Shown here in pieces: positions 24,020 to 32,976 of a stretch of 64,000 nt of DNA (its first letter is position 1; each line of letters opens with the position of its first letter). This DNA is from Micromonospora_H sonneratiae (GTDB lineage Bacteria > Actinomycetota > Actinomycetes > Mycobacteriales > Micromonosporaceae): the NCBI RefSeq assembly GCF_042679305.1, contig NZ_JBHTMP010000035.1:12570-76569 (forward strand). The letters run 5' to 3'. The position numbers were made by a program, and so were the translations under genes. A model generated the notes under the pieces. The model had not been told where the DNA came from, did not search any database, and was given only the letters and a program-made list of their open reading frames with translations.

Positions 24020-24907
24020 TCATGGTCCGAACCGTGCTGTCCCGGTCAGCGGCAGCCGGGGCGCGATGGCCAGTACGCCGACCACCAGGGCACCGGCCAC
24101 GGCCAGCGAAGGCCACGTCGTCCGCCACACCGCCTCGACCACACCGGACAGGTCGGCGTCGAGCGAACCGGAGGCGGCCAGCACCCGTACCGCCCACAGC
24201 GACAGGGCGGCGGAGCCGCCAACCGCCGGGCGCCACGTGAGCGACAGGGCGAAGCTCACCGCAGAGAGCAGGACCATCGGGCCGAGCCAGGCGGCCAGCA
24301 GTTGGCCCGGCCCGCCGGCACCGGCCAGGCTCAGCGCCAGCGAGCCGACCACGGCGGCCCCGAAGACCGCCCCAAGGACCAGGGTCAGGCGGGCCAGCAG
24401 GATCGTTCGTACCGATGTCGGCGCGGCCTGAATCAGCTCACTCGGCGGATCATCGTTGCCGCAGGCCGCAGCGACCGCGAGTGCCGCGACCAGCGGGACG
24501 ACCGTGGCGAGCACCGGTTCCGCCGGTACGCTCGCCCAACCCGCGACGGCCATCCCGGCGGCCAGCACCACGGCGGAGACGACCCACACCCGCCAACCCA
24601 CCAGCCGCCACTGATGGGCGAGAAGATCCACGGCGCGGGCCATCGGCCGCGTGCCCGGGATCGCCCGGTACGGCGGCAGCACCCCCGGCCCCGGGGACGC
24701 CGGAGCAAGCCGGTCGCGTAGCGCCGCGAAGAGGCCGGTGGGTGCGGGTGCCACCCGGGTCCGGACGCCCTCGGCCACCCGCTGCCAGGCAGCCACGTCC
24801 CGCCGGCAGGCCCCGCACCGCGACAGGTGCGTGGCGACCGCTGCCGCTTCGGATTCCGGCAGCGTGCCGGCCGTGTACTCGGCCAGCCGGCCGGTCGGAT
24901 GGCTCAT
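24020..24907 (-). CDS. Membrane anti-sigma factor with zinc-finger N-terminus
   Basis: 295 residues. The N-terminus holds the ZAS/zf-HC2 motif: THLSRCGACRRDVAAW (His-x3-Cys-x2-Cys), with an upstream Leu/Ala helix. Six hydrophobic segments fill residues 105-290, so this is a polytopic anti-sigma factor rather than the usual single-pass type. Its ATG overlaps the stop of the sigma gene by four bases (24904-24907), a standard sigma/anti-sigma coupling. Loss of zinc binding or a membrane signal would release the sigma factor. The unusually large membrane part may itself be a sensor for what the ABC system handles. Confidence 0.88.
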   Translation of the reverse strand: MSHPTGRLAEYTAGTLPESEAAAVATHLSRCGACRRDVAAWQRVAEGVRTRVAPAPTGLFAALRDRLAPASPGPGVLPPYRAIPGTRPMARAVDLLAHQWRLVGWRVWVVSAVVLAAGMAVAGWASVPAEPVLATVVPLVAALAVAAACGNDDPPSELIQAAPTSVRTILLARLTLVLGAVFGAAVVGSLALSLAGAGGPGQLLAAWLGPMVLLSAVSFALSLTWRPAVGGSAALSLWAVRVLAASGSLDADLSGVVEAVWRTTWPSLAVAGALVVGVLAIAPRLPLTGTARFGP

Positions 24908-25515
24908 CGGCGGCCTCCCCTCGTGGTAACCGGTCCGGGTGTCCCCGACACCCCGTCTGCCTCGCTCGGCAGGGCACGGGCCAGAATGGCGCGGGCGTGG
25001 TGGAGACGGCTCTTGACCGTGCCGACCGGTACGTCGAGCACGGCGGCGATCTCGTCGTGGGCCAGCCCGGCACCGAAGGCGAGGTCCAGCACCTCCCGGT
25101 GGATCGGGCTCAGTCCCGCCATCGCCGTGGCGATCGCCCGGGCGTCGGCCCGGGCGAGGGTGACGGCCTCCGGGCCGGGTTCACCGGTGGCCAGTTCAGC
25201 GGCGGTGTCGATCGGCACGTACGCCGGTCCGCGTGCTCTCAGCCGGTGCAGCGCCTGCCGGCGGCAGATTCCGAAGAGCCAGGTCCGTACGGTGGAGCGC
25301 GCCTGGAAGGAGTCGGCTGCCCGCCACACGGCCAGGAGCGTGTCCTGGAGCGCCTCCTCGGCGCTCTGCCGGTCGGCGAGGAGCCCTTCGGCGTACGCCA
25401 GCAGGGCCGGGCCGTGCCGGACGTACAGCCGTTCGAGCGCGGACTGGTCACCGGCGGCCACCTGGTGCAGTAGCCGCCGGTCGGCGTCCTGCTGCCCGGC
25501 GACCGTCGCATCCAT
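24904..25515 (-). CDS. ECF-type RNA polymerase sigma factor
   Basis: 203 residues. Region 2 is visible in LERLYVRHGPALLAYAEGLLADRQSAEEALQDTLLAVWRAADSF and RTWLFGICRRQALHRLR, region 4 in LSPIHREVLDLAFGAGLAHDEIAAVLDVPVGTVKSRLHHARAIL. A charged 25-residue tail follows. It heads the five-gene run with the anti-sigma factor and ABC genes, and probably controls its own operon. The promoter it uses cannot be read from this window alone. A start at ATG 25513-25515 is consistent with the family length. Confidence 0.93.
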   Translation of the reverse strand: MDATVAGQQDADRRLLHQVAAGDQSALERLYVRHGPALLAYAEGLLADRQSAEEALQDTLLAVWRAADSFQARSTVRTWLFGICRRQALHRLRARGPAYVPIDTAAELATGEPGPEAVTLARADARAIATAMAGLSPIHREVLDLAFGAGLAHDEIAAVLDVPVGTVKSRLHHARAILARALPSEADGVSGTPGPVTTRGGRR

Positions 25516-25668
25516 CCCACCCTGGGTAGCCGCTGCCGCGGCAAAGGTTCACCCGGTGGGCCCGGATGTGTTCGGCATCACCTCGCCCGGTCGCGCCAGC
25601 CCGACCGGACCGTCTCGGGCCGACCCACCGGGGATGGTGGACCGGCCCGACCGGTTTGCGGCTGTGGC

Positions 25669-26523
25669 CTAGCCACAGATGGCGTAGACGGTGATGTCCC
25701 AGACTCCGCCGTAGCCATCCACATCCTCGTTCGCCCAGGCCCGGACGGTGAGGTTCGTCGACAGGTTCACCCCGGTGAGCACCGCTTGCCCGTTACCCGC
25801 ACCGATGTTCACGCCAGCGCTGTAGAGCGCCTTGCCGGCCGGGCACGTCTTGTCCGTGTTCTGCTCGGAGTCGCTGGTGAACGGCTTCGATGCGGTGAGC
25901 AGTTCCAGGCCGGCGGGAGCGTTGGCGCATACGGCGATCGCGGTCACGCTCCAGCCGGTACGCGTCGAGCCCTGCACCGACACCGCGCGGACGGTCACCG
26001 ACTTCAGGTCGAAGGAGGGTACGACCTCGTCCAACACGACATCGCCGAAGCCGCCGTTGATCCGACCGCCGACACCGATCACGCTCTTCGTTCCGCAACT
26101 CACCGTGGCCGAGACCGTTTCGACGGGCGCGGTGGCTGAGACCACCTGGTAGCCGGCGGGCTGGGTGATGCAGACCGCCTTGGTGGTGACAGCCCAGTCG
26201 TCCGAGACGTCGCCGAGTTCCCACATCGTCGCGACGAATCCACCGTCGCCGGCGAGTGGCTCCAGCCGGTCGAGGGCGACGCGCCCGTGCACATGGGTCG
26301 AGCCGGCCGGGTATCCGCCGCCACCGCTGGCCACCTTGCCGGACGGACACGGCGCGGTGATCTTCTTGCTGGTGCTGTTCCAACCCGAGCCGACCGAGAC
26401 GATCTCCTGGCCGGGTGGGTTCGCCGAGGCCGGCGCGGCCAGGCCGACCCCAACCACCGTCACGGCGGCCACCGCTGCGACGAGTCCGCTGACCAGACCA
26501 CGACATCTTGCCATCGTGTTCAT
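25669..26523 (-). CDS. Secreted three-repeat protein
   Basis: 284 residues. A signal peptide (CRGLVSGLVAAVAAVTVVGVGLAAPASA, ending AxA) leads to a mature part made of three related repeats of about 75 residues, each ending VTTKAVCITQPAGY, VTAIAVCANAPAGL or ITVYAICG and beginning with a cysteine: CPSGKVASGGGGYP, CGTKSVIGVGGRIN, CPAGKALYSAGVNIG. Each has one disulphide pair, two aromatic strands and a GW/W-x-V turn. The start is ATG 26521-26523 with GAGAGGGAG before it. A short fragment of the same gene is at 20461. Extracellular role unknown. Confidence 0.9.
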   Translation of the reverse strand: MNTMARCRGLVSGLVAAVAAVTVVGVGLAAPASANPPGQEIVSVGSGWNSTSKKITAPCPSGKVASGGGGYPAGSTHVHGRVALDRLEPLAGDGGFVATMWELGDVSDDWAVTTKAVCITQPAGYQVVSATAPVETVSATVSCGTKSVIGVGGRINGGFGDVVLDEVVPSFDLKSVTVRAVSVQGSTRTGWSVTAIAVCANAPAGLELLTASKPFTSDSEQNTDKTCPAGKALYSAGVNIGAGNGQAVLTGVNLSTNLTVRAWANEDVDGYGGVWDITVYAICG

Positions 26524-26895
26524 TGCCGCTCCCTCTCTTCCTCCGGCGCAGGACGATCGGTTGCAGGGGACCGGGTGGGAACGCGAACCGAGCGGCGTAC
26601 GCATCTGGTCGCCCTGCCCGCTGGAACCCCGTCGCCTGCGTCCTGCTGACTTGAGGTCAGCCTGAGCGGCGGCGCTTGGCAGCCACTATCCGAACGCTTG
26701 GCGGGAGAGGGTTTACCCCTTCAGCAGGGTCCCGGCAAGGTCGTGAGGGTGTCCGGCTTGATGCGTTGGCGTGGAGAGCTCGGTTTGCGGTGTCCCCAAG
26801 TCGACTCTGGTCGGAAGTAAGTAGCCGGGCAGCATCACCAGAGCCAGACTGACCGTCGCGACGAGCCGCCCGGTTGACCGCCGCTACGCCTCGGA
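26524..26895. other. Intergenic region upstream of the secreted protein
   Basis: Both flanking genes are on the minus strand, so this region holds the end of the phosphoesterase transcript and the promoter of the secreted protein. I see no hairpin with a T run, no conserved box and no further gene. Confidence 0.5.
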
Positions 26896-28269
26896 TCAGG
26901 TGGAACGTAGCTCGACCAGGACCACCTCGGGCGGTGCGCCGACCCGTACCGGTGGCCCCCAGAAACCGGCACCGTTGGTGACGTAGATCTGCGTGCCGTC
27001 GATGGTGGCGTGGCCGGCGACGACCGGCTGTTCCAGCTGGACGAGATAGTTGAACGGGACCATCTGGCCGCCGTGGGTGTGCCCGGACAGTTGCAGGTCG
27101 ACGCCGTGCCTGGCCGCCTCGTGCACCTGGATCGGCTGGTGGGCGAGGAGTACGACCGGGCGGCTGGTGTCCCGGTCGCCGAGCGCGGCAGCGAAGTCGG
27201 GCCCGGTGGCGAACCCGAGACCCTCGCCGGCCGGGTCGTTGACACCGGCGAGGTCGAGCGCGCCGCCCCGGGCGAGGATCTCCTGCCGCTCGTTCTGCAA
27301 CACACGCAGACCGAGCCGGTCGACCTCGACGACCCACTCCTCGACCCCGGAGTAGTACTCGTGGTTGCCGGTGACGAAGAAGCTGCCGTGCTTCGCCCGT
27401 AGGTCCCGCAGCGGAGCTGCCGCGTCGCCCAGCTCGGCGACCGTGCCGTCGACCAGGTCACCGACGACCGCCACGATGTCGGCGTCGAGCCGGTTGATCA
27501 CCGAGACGATCCGCTCGGTGTGTGCCCGTCCGGCCAGTGGCCCGATGTGGATGTCGGAGACCGTGGCGATGCGTAGGCCGTCCATGCTGCGGGGCAGCTT
27601 GGCCAGTGGGATCTGTACCCGGCCGACCCGGGGCGGGGAGAGAACCGTGCGTACGCCGTAGCCGGTGACGCCGACGGCGGTGAGTCCGGCGAAGATGGCG
27701 GCTCCCCGGGCCAGCAGCAGCCGACGGCTCGGATCGTGATCGGTGGGCGGCTCGACGGGTGCCGCCGGTGGCGGTGGGACGTCGGGATCGGCATTGGCAT
27801 CGGCACCGGCATCGGCACTGGCACCGGTATCGGCGGCACCGACCAGGGCCGGTTCGAGAGCCGGTTCGAGAGCTGCTTCACGGGCCGGCTGATGCGCCGG
27901 TTCCAGGGTCGGTTCGCGGGCCGGTTCGACGGCGGGCTCGGTCGTTGGCGTACCGGCCGACCGGCGGGTGGCTGCCCGCCGCATCACCAGCTTCGCGACG
28001 AGCATCGGCAGTTCCAGCACCAGCAGCAGTACGAGCAGGTAGAACATGACGGCGAGCCAGAGGAACCCGGGCCAGGCCAGCCAGTTCATGCCGGCCCGGG
28101 AGCCGACGAGGGTCGCCGGGATGAGCAGGGCGAGTACGAGCATGACCACCGTGCCGACCCGACGCCAGCGGCCCCGGCGGGTGGTGTCCCGGACCAGGCG
28201 CTTCCACAGATACAGGTGGATCAGGCCGGTGACCAGTGCCAGCGTCGCCACGAATCCCATGATCGCCAA
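26896..28269 (-). CDS. Membrane-anchored metallophosphoesterase
   Basis: 457 residues. Four hydrophobic segments lie in the first 100 residues, followed by a low-complexity stretch rich in EPA/LEP and ADA repeats (about 105-165), another helix after RRLLLARG, and a calcineurin-like domain (about 220-457). The metal ligands are all visible: SDIHIG, VVGDLVDG, TGNHEYYSG, LLAHQP and SGHTHGGQ. This matches the YkuE/YaeI-like family of lipid- or nucleotide-linked phosphoesterases. The DNA under the low-complexity part is itself repetitive (GGCATCGG runs). Confidence 0.92.
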   Translation of the reverse strand: MAIMGFVATLALVTGLIHLYLWKRLVRDTTRRGRWRRVGTVVMLVLALLIPATLVGSRAGMNWLAWPGFLWLAVMFYLLVLLLVLELPMLVAKLVMRRAATRRSAGTPTTEPAVEPAREPTLEPAHQPAREAALEPALEPALVGAADTGASADAGADANADPDVPPPPAAPVEPPTDHDPSRRLLLARGAAIFAGLTAVGVTGYGVRTVLSPPRVGRVQIPLAKLPRSMDGLRIATVSDIHIGPLAGRAHTERIVSVINRLDADIVAVVGDLVDGTVAELGDAAAPLRDLRAKHGSFFVTGNHEYYSGVEEWVVEVDRLGLRVLQNERQEILARGGALDLAGVNDPAGEGLGFATGPDFAAALGDRDTSRPVVLLAHQPIQVHEAARHGVDLQLSGHTHGGQMVPFNYLVQLEQPVVAGHATIDGTQIYVTNGAGFWGPPVRVGAPPEVVLVELRST

Positions 28270-28284
28270 CCCGTCTGCCCTTTC

Positions 28285-28536
28285 TCAGCCGCCCGCGAAC
28301 GGCGGTAGAACATCGACCGTGGCCCCCTGTGGCAGCGGTGCCTGCCGATCATGCCAGGCCGTTCCGTCGACCAGGAAACTGGCGACTGTCAACACGGCGA
28401 GAAGTTGGTTGCCGTGCCGGACCATGAGTTCCCTGGCGAGGCCGTCGAGGGTGAGACCGGCGGGGACGTTCTCCTCGTCGACCCCGGCAGCGGCCCGGGC
28501 GCCCGCGAAGTAGCGGACGGTCAGGTCACCGCCCAC
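28285..28536 (-). CDS. moaD: MoaD/ThiS family sulfur carrier protein
   Basis: 83 residues, beta-grasp fold. It ends in Phe-Ala-Gly-Gly, the C-terminal Gly-Gly needed for adenylation and thiocarboxylation. TVRYFAGARAAAG at the start and GATVDVLPPFAGG at the end are typical of the small molybdopterin synthase subunit. A GTG start two bases after the moaA stop is within ribosome reach of moaA, so the pair is coupled. Placement with moaA supports molybdopterin rather than thiamin duty. Its partner moaE is at 9.1-9.5 kb. Confidence 0.92.
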   Translation of the reverse strand: MGGDLTVRYFAGARAAAGVDEENVPAGLTLDGLARELMVRHGNQLLAVLTVASFLVDGTAWHDRQAPLPQGATVDVLPPFAGG

Positions 28537-28538
28537 GG

Positions 28539-29570
28539 TCAGCCGCCGATTGCCGACATCGGGCGGGCCGGTTGCAGGAAGGACGGATCGTCGATTCCGT
28601 GTCCGGCCTTCTTGCCCCGCATCGCGATCTGCCAGCGTCGGGCCAACTCCGCATCGTCCGCCCCGGCCCGCAGCGCGTCGCGCAGGTTGGCCTCCTCCCG
28701 GGCGAAGAGGCAGGCCCGGATCTGGCCGTCGGCGGTGAGCCGGGTCCGGTTGCAGTCACCGCAGAAGGGCCGGGTGACGCTGCCGATGATGCCGACCCGG
28801 GCCGGCCGGCCCGTGCCTCCGGTGAAGCCGTCGACCAGCCAGGTCTCGGCCGGTGCGCCACCACGGTGGGCCGGATCCGGACACAGGGTGAACTCGGTCT
28901 GCAACGCGGCAAGGATCTCGTCGGCGGTGACCATCGACTTGCGGTCCCAGGCATGCTGGGCGTCGAGGGGCATCTGCTCGATGAACCGCAGCTCGTAGCC
29001 GTGGTCGAGGGCGAACCGGAGCAGTGCGGGTGCCTCGTCGGAGTTGATGCCCCGCATGAGGACCGTGTTGATCTTCACCGGGGTGAGTCCGACCTCCGCT
29101 GCCGCGGCCAGCCCGGCCAGTACGTCGGGCAGCCGCTTACGTCGGGTCAACTCCGCGAACCGTGCCGGGTCGAGCGTGTCCAGGGAGACGTTGACCCGGT
29201 CGAGCCCGGCCGCGCGCAGCGGGCCCGCCAGCCGGTCGAGCCCGATCCCGTTGGTGGTCAGCGACAGGGCGGGCCGGGGAGCGATTTCGGCCACGGCGGC
29301 GACGATGGCCGGCAGGTTCGGGCGCAGCAGTGGCTCGCCCCCGGTGAACCGGACCTTGGTGATCCCGAGACGCTGCACCGCCACCCGGACCAGCCGGATC
29401 AGTTCGTCGTCGGTGAGCACTTCCGGCTTGGGCAGCCAGGGCAGGCCCTCCGCCGGCATGCAGTACGTACAGCGCAGGTTGCATCGGTCGGTCAGGGACA
29501 CCCGAAGGTCGGTTGCGACGCGACCGTACCCATCGGTGAGGGCTTCGACGGTCGGCTGCGGGGCGGTCAC
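28539..29570 (-). CDS. moaA: GTP 3',8-cyclase MoaA
   Basis: 343 residues, a radical SAM enzyme that cyclises GTP for molybdenum cofactor. The cluster motif is CNLRCTYCMPAEGL (Cx3Cx2C), followed by FTGGEPLLRP, LTTNG, NVSLDTLDP, RFIEQMPLDAQ and the C-terminal iron-sulfur site FCGDCNRTRLTADGQIRACLF. The protein ends in SAIGG, the Gly-Gly tail needed for activity. The GTG at 29568-29570 is used; the frame upstream reads as an unrelated Arg/Gly-rich stretch. It is followed at once by moaD, and preceded by an unrelated kinase. Confidence 0.97.
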   Translation of the reverse strand: MTAPQPTVEALTDGYGRVATDLRVSLTDRCNLRCTYCMPAEGLPWLPKPEVLTDDELIRLVRVAVQRLGITKVRFTGGEPLLRPNLPAIVAAVAEIAPRPALSLTTNGIGLDRLAGPLRAAGLDRVNVSLDTLDPARFAELTRRKRLPDVLAGLAAAAEVGLTPVKINTVLMRGINSDEAPALLRFALDHGYELRFIEQMPLDAQHAWDRKSMVTADEILAALQTEFTLCPDPAHRGGAPAETWLVDGFTGGTGRPARVGIIGSVTRPFCGDCNRTRLTADGQIRACLFAREEANLRDALRAGADDAELARRWQIAMRGKKAGHGIDDPSFLQPARPMSAIGG

Positions 29571-29587
29571 CGCTCGACGGTAGCGCG

Positions 29588-30511
29588 TTACGTGCGCATT
29601 GCGCTGGCAGCTGTGTTGTGTACCGCCTCTCGATAGCCGGCACCGAACAGCGCGGTGTGCACCAACATCAGGTGCAACTGGTGTACCGGCACCCGCTCCT
29701 GCCAGCCATCGCCCAGCGGCCAGACCTCCTGGTAGGCGGCCAGGACCCGAGCCAGGTGAGGCGCACCACCGAAGAGGGCCAGCTGGGCGAGGTCCGTTTC
29801 CCGATGCCCCCCGTGTGCGGCCGGATCGACCAGCCAGGCCCGGCCGTCGGCTGCCCACAGCACGTTGCCGGGCCACAGGTCACCGTGGATGCGGGCGGGG
29901 GGCTCGGCTCCGCCGTACTCCTCGATCCGGGAGATCACCTGCTCGACCAGGGCGACCTCCGCCGGGGAGAGCGCGCCGTTGTCGACGGAGAGCCGCAGGT
30001 ACGGCGTGAGCCGGCGCTCGGCGAACCAGGTCGGCCAGGGTCCGACCGACGGCGTGTTGTCCTGGGGCAGCGGGCCGATGAAACCGGGCCAGTCGGCACC
30101 GAAGGCGGGTGCCCCGGCCCGGTGCAGTGCGGCCAGTTCCCGCCCGAAGCGGGTCGCTGCCGCTGGCGTCGCGGACCCCGGCTCGATCCAGTCGAGCGCC
30201 AGCAGCTCCGGCAGCGCCACGATCACCTCCGGTACGGGCACCGCGTCGGCCGCCCGTAGCCACCGCAGCCCGGCCGCCTCGGTGGTGAAGAACCCTTCCG
30301 GTACGACCGGACGACGTGCCCCGGAACCAGCCTGCGCACTGCTCCCTGCCGCCTCCGGCCAGGACTTGGTGAAGACGGAGTTGCCATCGTCGAGGGTGAG
30401 TCGGGAGGCGGTGCAGATGCTCCCGCCGGAGACCGGCGTCTCACGGATCCGCTGGTGGGTGAGAAAGGTGGGGAGATGCTGTGGGTGTGCCCGGAGATAC
30501 GCCAGGTCCAT
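29588..30511 (-). CDS. Fructosamine kinase family protein
   Basis: 307 residues. The kinase fold is shown by GGSICTASRLTLDDGNSVFTKSW, FTTEAAGLRWLRAADAVPVPEVI, the catalytic loop RIHGDLWPGNVLWAADG, and the metal-binding DPAAHGGHRETDLAQLALFGG. Family members phosphorylate ketosamines on glycated proteins or low-molecular glycation products, favouring deglycation. The catalytic Asp is in HGDLWPGN. It ends 17 bases upstream of the moaA start on the same strand, but the products are unrelated. Confidence 0.93.
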   Translation of the reverse strand: MDLAYLRAHPQHLPTFLTHQRIRETPVSGGSICTASRLTLDDGNSVFTKSWPEAAGSSAQAGSGARRPVVPEGFFTTEAAGLRWLRAADAVPVPEVIVALPELLALDWIEPGSATPAAATRFGRELAALHRAGAPAFGADWPGFIGPLPQDNTPSVGPWPTWFAERRLTPYLRLSVDNGALSPAEVALVEQVISRIEEYGGAEPPARIHGDLWPGNVLWAADGRAWLVDPAAHGGHRETDLAQLALFGGAPHLARVLAAYQEVWPLGDGWQERVPVHQLHLMLVHTALFGAGYREAVHNTAASAMRT

Positions 30512-30688
30512 CAGGGAAAGGTAACCGTCGTTGCCAGGGTCGCCGCCAGCAGGCCAACACTTTCATCTTTTTCCATGTCGTCGCTGATCAGCGCGACTAC
30601 GAACCGTGACTGTGGATGACGTGGCGTGTCGTCCACAGGTCCCGGAACAGGTCTTCCGATCAAACGACTGGGCGACCACCCTCCTCGC

Positions 30689-31858
30689 ATGACCTCGCCT
30701 GACCTGCCCCTGCTGTCCGTACGCTCACCCGCCGACCTGCTGGCCGCCGTGCCGTACCTGCTCGGCTTCCATCCGACCGACAGCGTCGTGGTGGTCGCCC
30801 TGCGCGGCAAGCGGGTCGTCTTCGTCGCGCGGGCCGACCTGGCCGGCACGGAATCCCGGCCGGAAGCGAACGGCCCGACGACCGTGGATCAGACGACCGT
30901 GGACCAGACGACCGTGGACCCGCCTCCCGGGGCCGACGAGATCGCCGCCTACATCGCGGAGATCGTGGCCCGGCAGCAGGTGGAGTCCACGGTGGCCATC
31001 GGGTACGGCCCGGCCGAACAGGTCACCCCGGCGGTCGATGCGACCCGGGCGGCGCTGGAACTGGCCGGCCTGCGGGTACTCGACGCACTCCGGGTCACCG
31101 ACGGCCGTTACTGGTCCTACCTCTGCGTCGACCCGGGATGCTGCCCGATGGAGGGCAAGGCGTACGACCCGACCAGCAGCCAGGTCGCCGCCGAGGCCAC
31201 CTTCGCCGGAAAGGTGGCGCTGCCTGACCGGGCCGCCCTGACCAGCCAGGTCGCTCCGCTGGGTGGTCCGGTCCGGGAGTCGATGCGGCGGGCCACCCGG
31301 CGTGCCGAGGAGCGCGCCGTCCGCCTGCTCGACTCGGCTCCTTCGGCGGATCTGCTCGGTGGACGGGCACTGCGCAGTGCCGGTGCGTCGGCGATCCGTA
31401 CCGCCATGGACCGGCACCGCCAGGGCGGCCGGCTGACCGATGACGAGGTGGCCTGGCTCAGCGTTCTGCTCACCCACGTTCCCGTACGCGACCATGCCTG
31501 GGAACGGACCGACGGGTTCGAGTGGCAGCAGGCACTCTGGACCGAGGTGACCCGCCGCGTCGAGCCCGGCCTGGTGGCCGCCCCGGCCAGCCTGCTGGCA
31601 TTCGCGGCCTGGCGAGCCGGCCATGGGGCACTGGCTGCCGTGGCGGTGGAACGGGCACTACGGGACCAGCCCGACTACTCCCTGGCGCTGCTTCTGGACG
31701 AAATGCTCCGCAACGGAGTACAACCGTCCACCCTGGACGGCTGGCCGAAGGTCGGAAGTGGCCGACGCCGGGGCCGTACGACCAGACGGCGGTCGCGCGG
31801 GGACACCCGTGGCCGCGCCCGTCGTCGTACCAACACCCGCCCCGGCGCGCTTGCCTGA
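30689..31858 (+). CDS. DUF4192 domain-containing protein
   Basis: 389 residues. The opening LLSVRSPADLLAAVPYLLGFHPTDSVVVVAL is the conserved start of this actinobacterial family, which has no known function. A central ATIGYGPAEQVTP-like segment and LRVTDGRYWSYLCVDPGCCP follow, and a C-terminal basic tail of about 30 Arg/Gly/Thr residues suggests nucleic-acid or membrane contact. Within it, a 15-bp unit ACGACCGTGGATCAG is repeated three times (30878-30920), giving TTVDQ repeats. The ATG at 30689 is preferred over an upstream frame. It is divergent from the kinase gene. Confidence 0.88.
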   Translation: MTSPDLPLLSVRSPADLLAAVPYLLGFHPTDSVVVVALRGKRVVFVARADLAGTESRPEANGPTTVDQTTVDQTTVDPPPGADEIAAYIAEIVARQQVESTVAIGYGPAEQVTPAVDATRAALELAGLRVLDALRVTDGRYWSYLCVDPGCCPMEGKAYDPTSSQVAAEATFAGKVALPDRAALTSQVAPLGGPVRESMRRATRRAEERAVRLLDSAPSADLLGGRALRSAGASAIRTAMDRHRQGGRLTDDEVAWLSVLLTHVPVRDHAWERTDGFEWQQALWTEVTRRVEPGLVAAPASLLAFAAWRAGHGALAAVAVERALRDQPDYSLALLLDEMLRNGVQPSTLDGWPKVGSGRRRGRTTRRRSRGDTRGRARRRTNTRPGALA

Positions 31859-31903
31859 GTGACAACCACTGCCGAGGCGGATCACGGGGTTGGCGAACCG
31901 TTG

Positions 31904-32872
31904 CTAGGTACGGACCCGGTTCGCGCCGGCGTAGACGTTCATGGTGCTGCCACGTAGGAACCCGACCAGGGTCATTCCCGCCTCGGTGGCCAGGTCGACG
32001 GCCAGCGTGCTCGGTGCGGAGACCGCCGCCAGCAGCGGCACCCCGGCCATCCACGCCTTCTGGGTCAGTTCGAAGCTGGCCCGGCCGGAGACCAGCAGCA
32101 TGTGACCGTGCAGGGGCAGCCTTCGCTGTCGTACCGCCCAGCCGATCACCTTGTCCACGGCGTTGTGTCGGCCGACGTCCTCACGGAGCACCACCAGTTT
32201 CCCGGCAGCGGTGAACAGACCGGCGGCATGCAGCCCACCGGTACGGTCGAACCCGCGCTGTGCGCTACGCAGTCGGTCCGGCAGCGTGGCCAGGGTGCTG
32301 GCGGGTACGACCAGTTGGTCGGTGGTCAGGTCGTAACGGGACCGGGTGCGTACCGCGTCGATGCTGGCTTTTCCGCACACCCCGCAGGAACTGGTGGTGT
32401 AGAAATTGCGAGCCGGATCGACCTGTGGCGTCGGTACGTCGGCGGCCAGCACAACGTCCACCACGTTGTACGTGTTCGGGGTCTCTGCGCCGGCGCACAA
32501 CTGGGCGGTGACCACGTCGTCTGCCGACCGGATCAGTCCTTCGGTCAGCAGGAAGCCGATCGCCAGGTCCAGGTCGTCGCCGGGGGTGCGCATCGTCACT
32601 GTCAGCGGCCGGCGCCGACCGGGACCAGCGACTCCGGTGCGGATCTCCAGCGGTTCCTCCGCCGCGAGGCTGTCCAGGCGACGTACCGAGGTCACGCGAC
32701 GTACCGAGGCCATACGGCGTACCGAGGCCACCGAGCCTGATCCGGGGGTCGACCCGGTTGTCGGGTCCGCAGCTGATCCGGACTTTCCGGGCGGGTCGGC
32801 GTCCGGTGGGTCGGCGTCCGGCGGGGCGGTGTCGATCCGCAGCACCGTACGGCGGTCAGTGGCTCGTCCCAT
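31904..32872 (-). CDS. fdhD: Formate dehydrogenase accessory sulfurtransferase FdhD
   Basis: 322 residues. FdhD transfers sulfur from a cysteine desulfurase to molybdenum cofactor for formate dehydrogenase activity. The family shows EEPLEIRTGV, MRTPGDDLDLAIGFLLTEGL, a catalytic SSCGVCGKASID, RGFDRTGGLHAAGLF, REDVGRHNAVDKVIGW and SGRASFELTQKAWMAGVPLLAAVSAPS. The N-terminal 60 residues are low complexity with Asp/Pro and VRR repeats (18-bp DNA units near 32683-32740). It is divergent from mobA. No formate dehydrogenase gene is in the window. Confidence 0.96.
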   Translation of the reverse strand: MGRATDRRTVLRIDTAPPDADPPDADPPGKSGSAADPTTGSTPGSGSVASVRRMASVRRVTSVRRLDSLAAEEPLEIRTGVAGPGRRRPLTVTMRTPGDDLDLAIGFLLTEGLIRSADDVVTAQLCAGAETPNTYNVVDVVLAADVPTPQVDPARNFYTTSSCGVCGKASIDAVRTRSRYDLTTDQLVVPASTLATLPDRLRSAQRGFDRTGGLHAAGLFTAAGKLVVLREDVGRHNAVDKVIGWAVRQRRLPLHGHMLLVSGRASFELTQKAWMAGVPLLAAVSAPSTLAVDLATEAGMTLVGFLRGSTMNVYAGANRVRT

Positions 32873-32976
32873 CTGCTCATCCTGCCTTGCCCAGCCCGAG
32901 AAGAGTCCTCGGAAACGGACCCCGATCCGGCCGAGGTGCGTGCCGGCGGCGGGTGCGGTCCGGCTACGGTGGCGGA

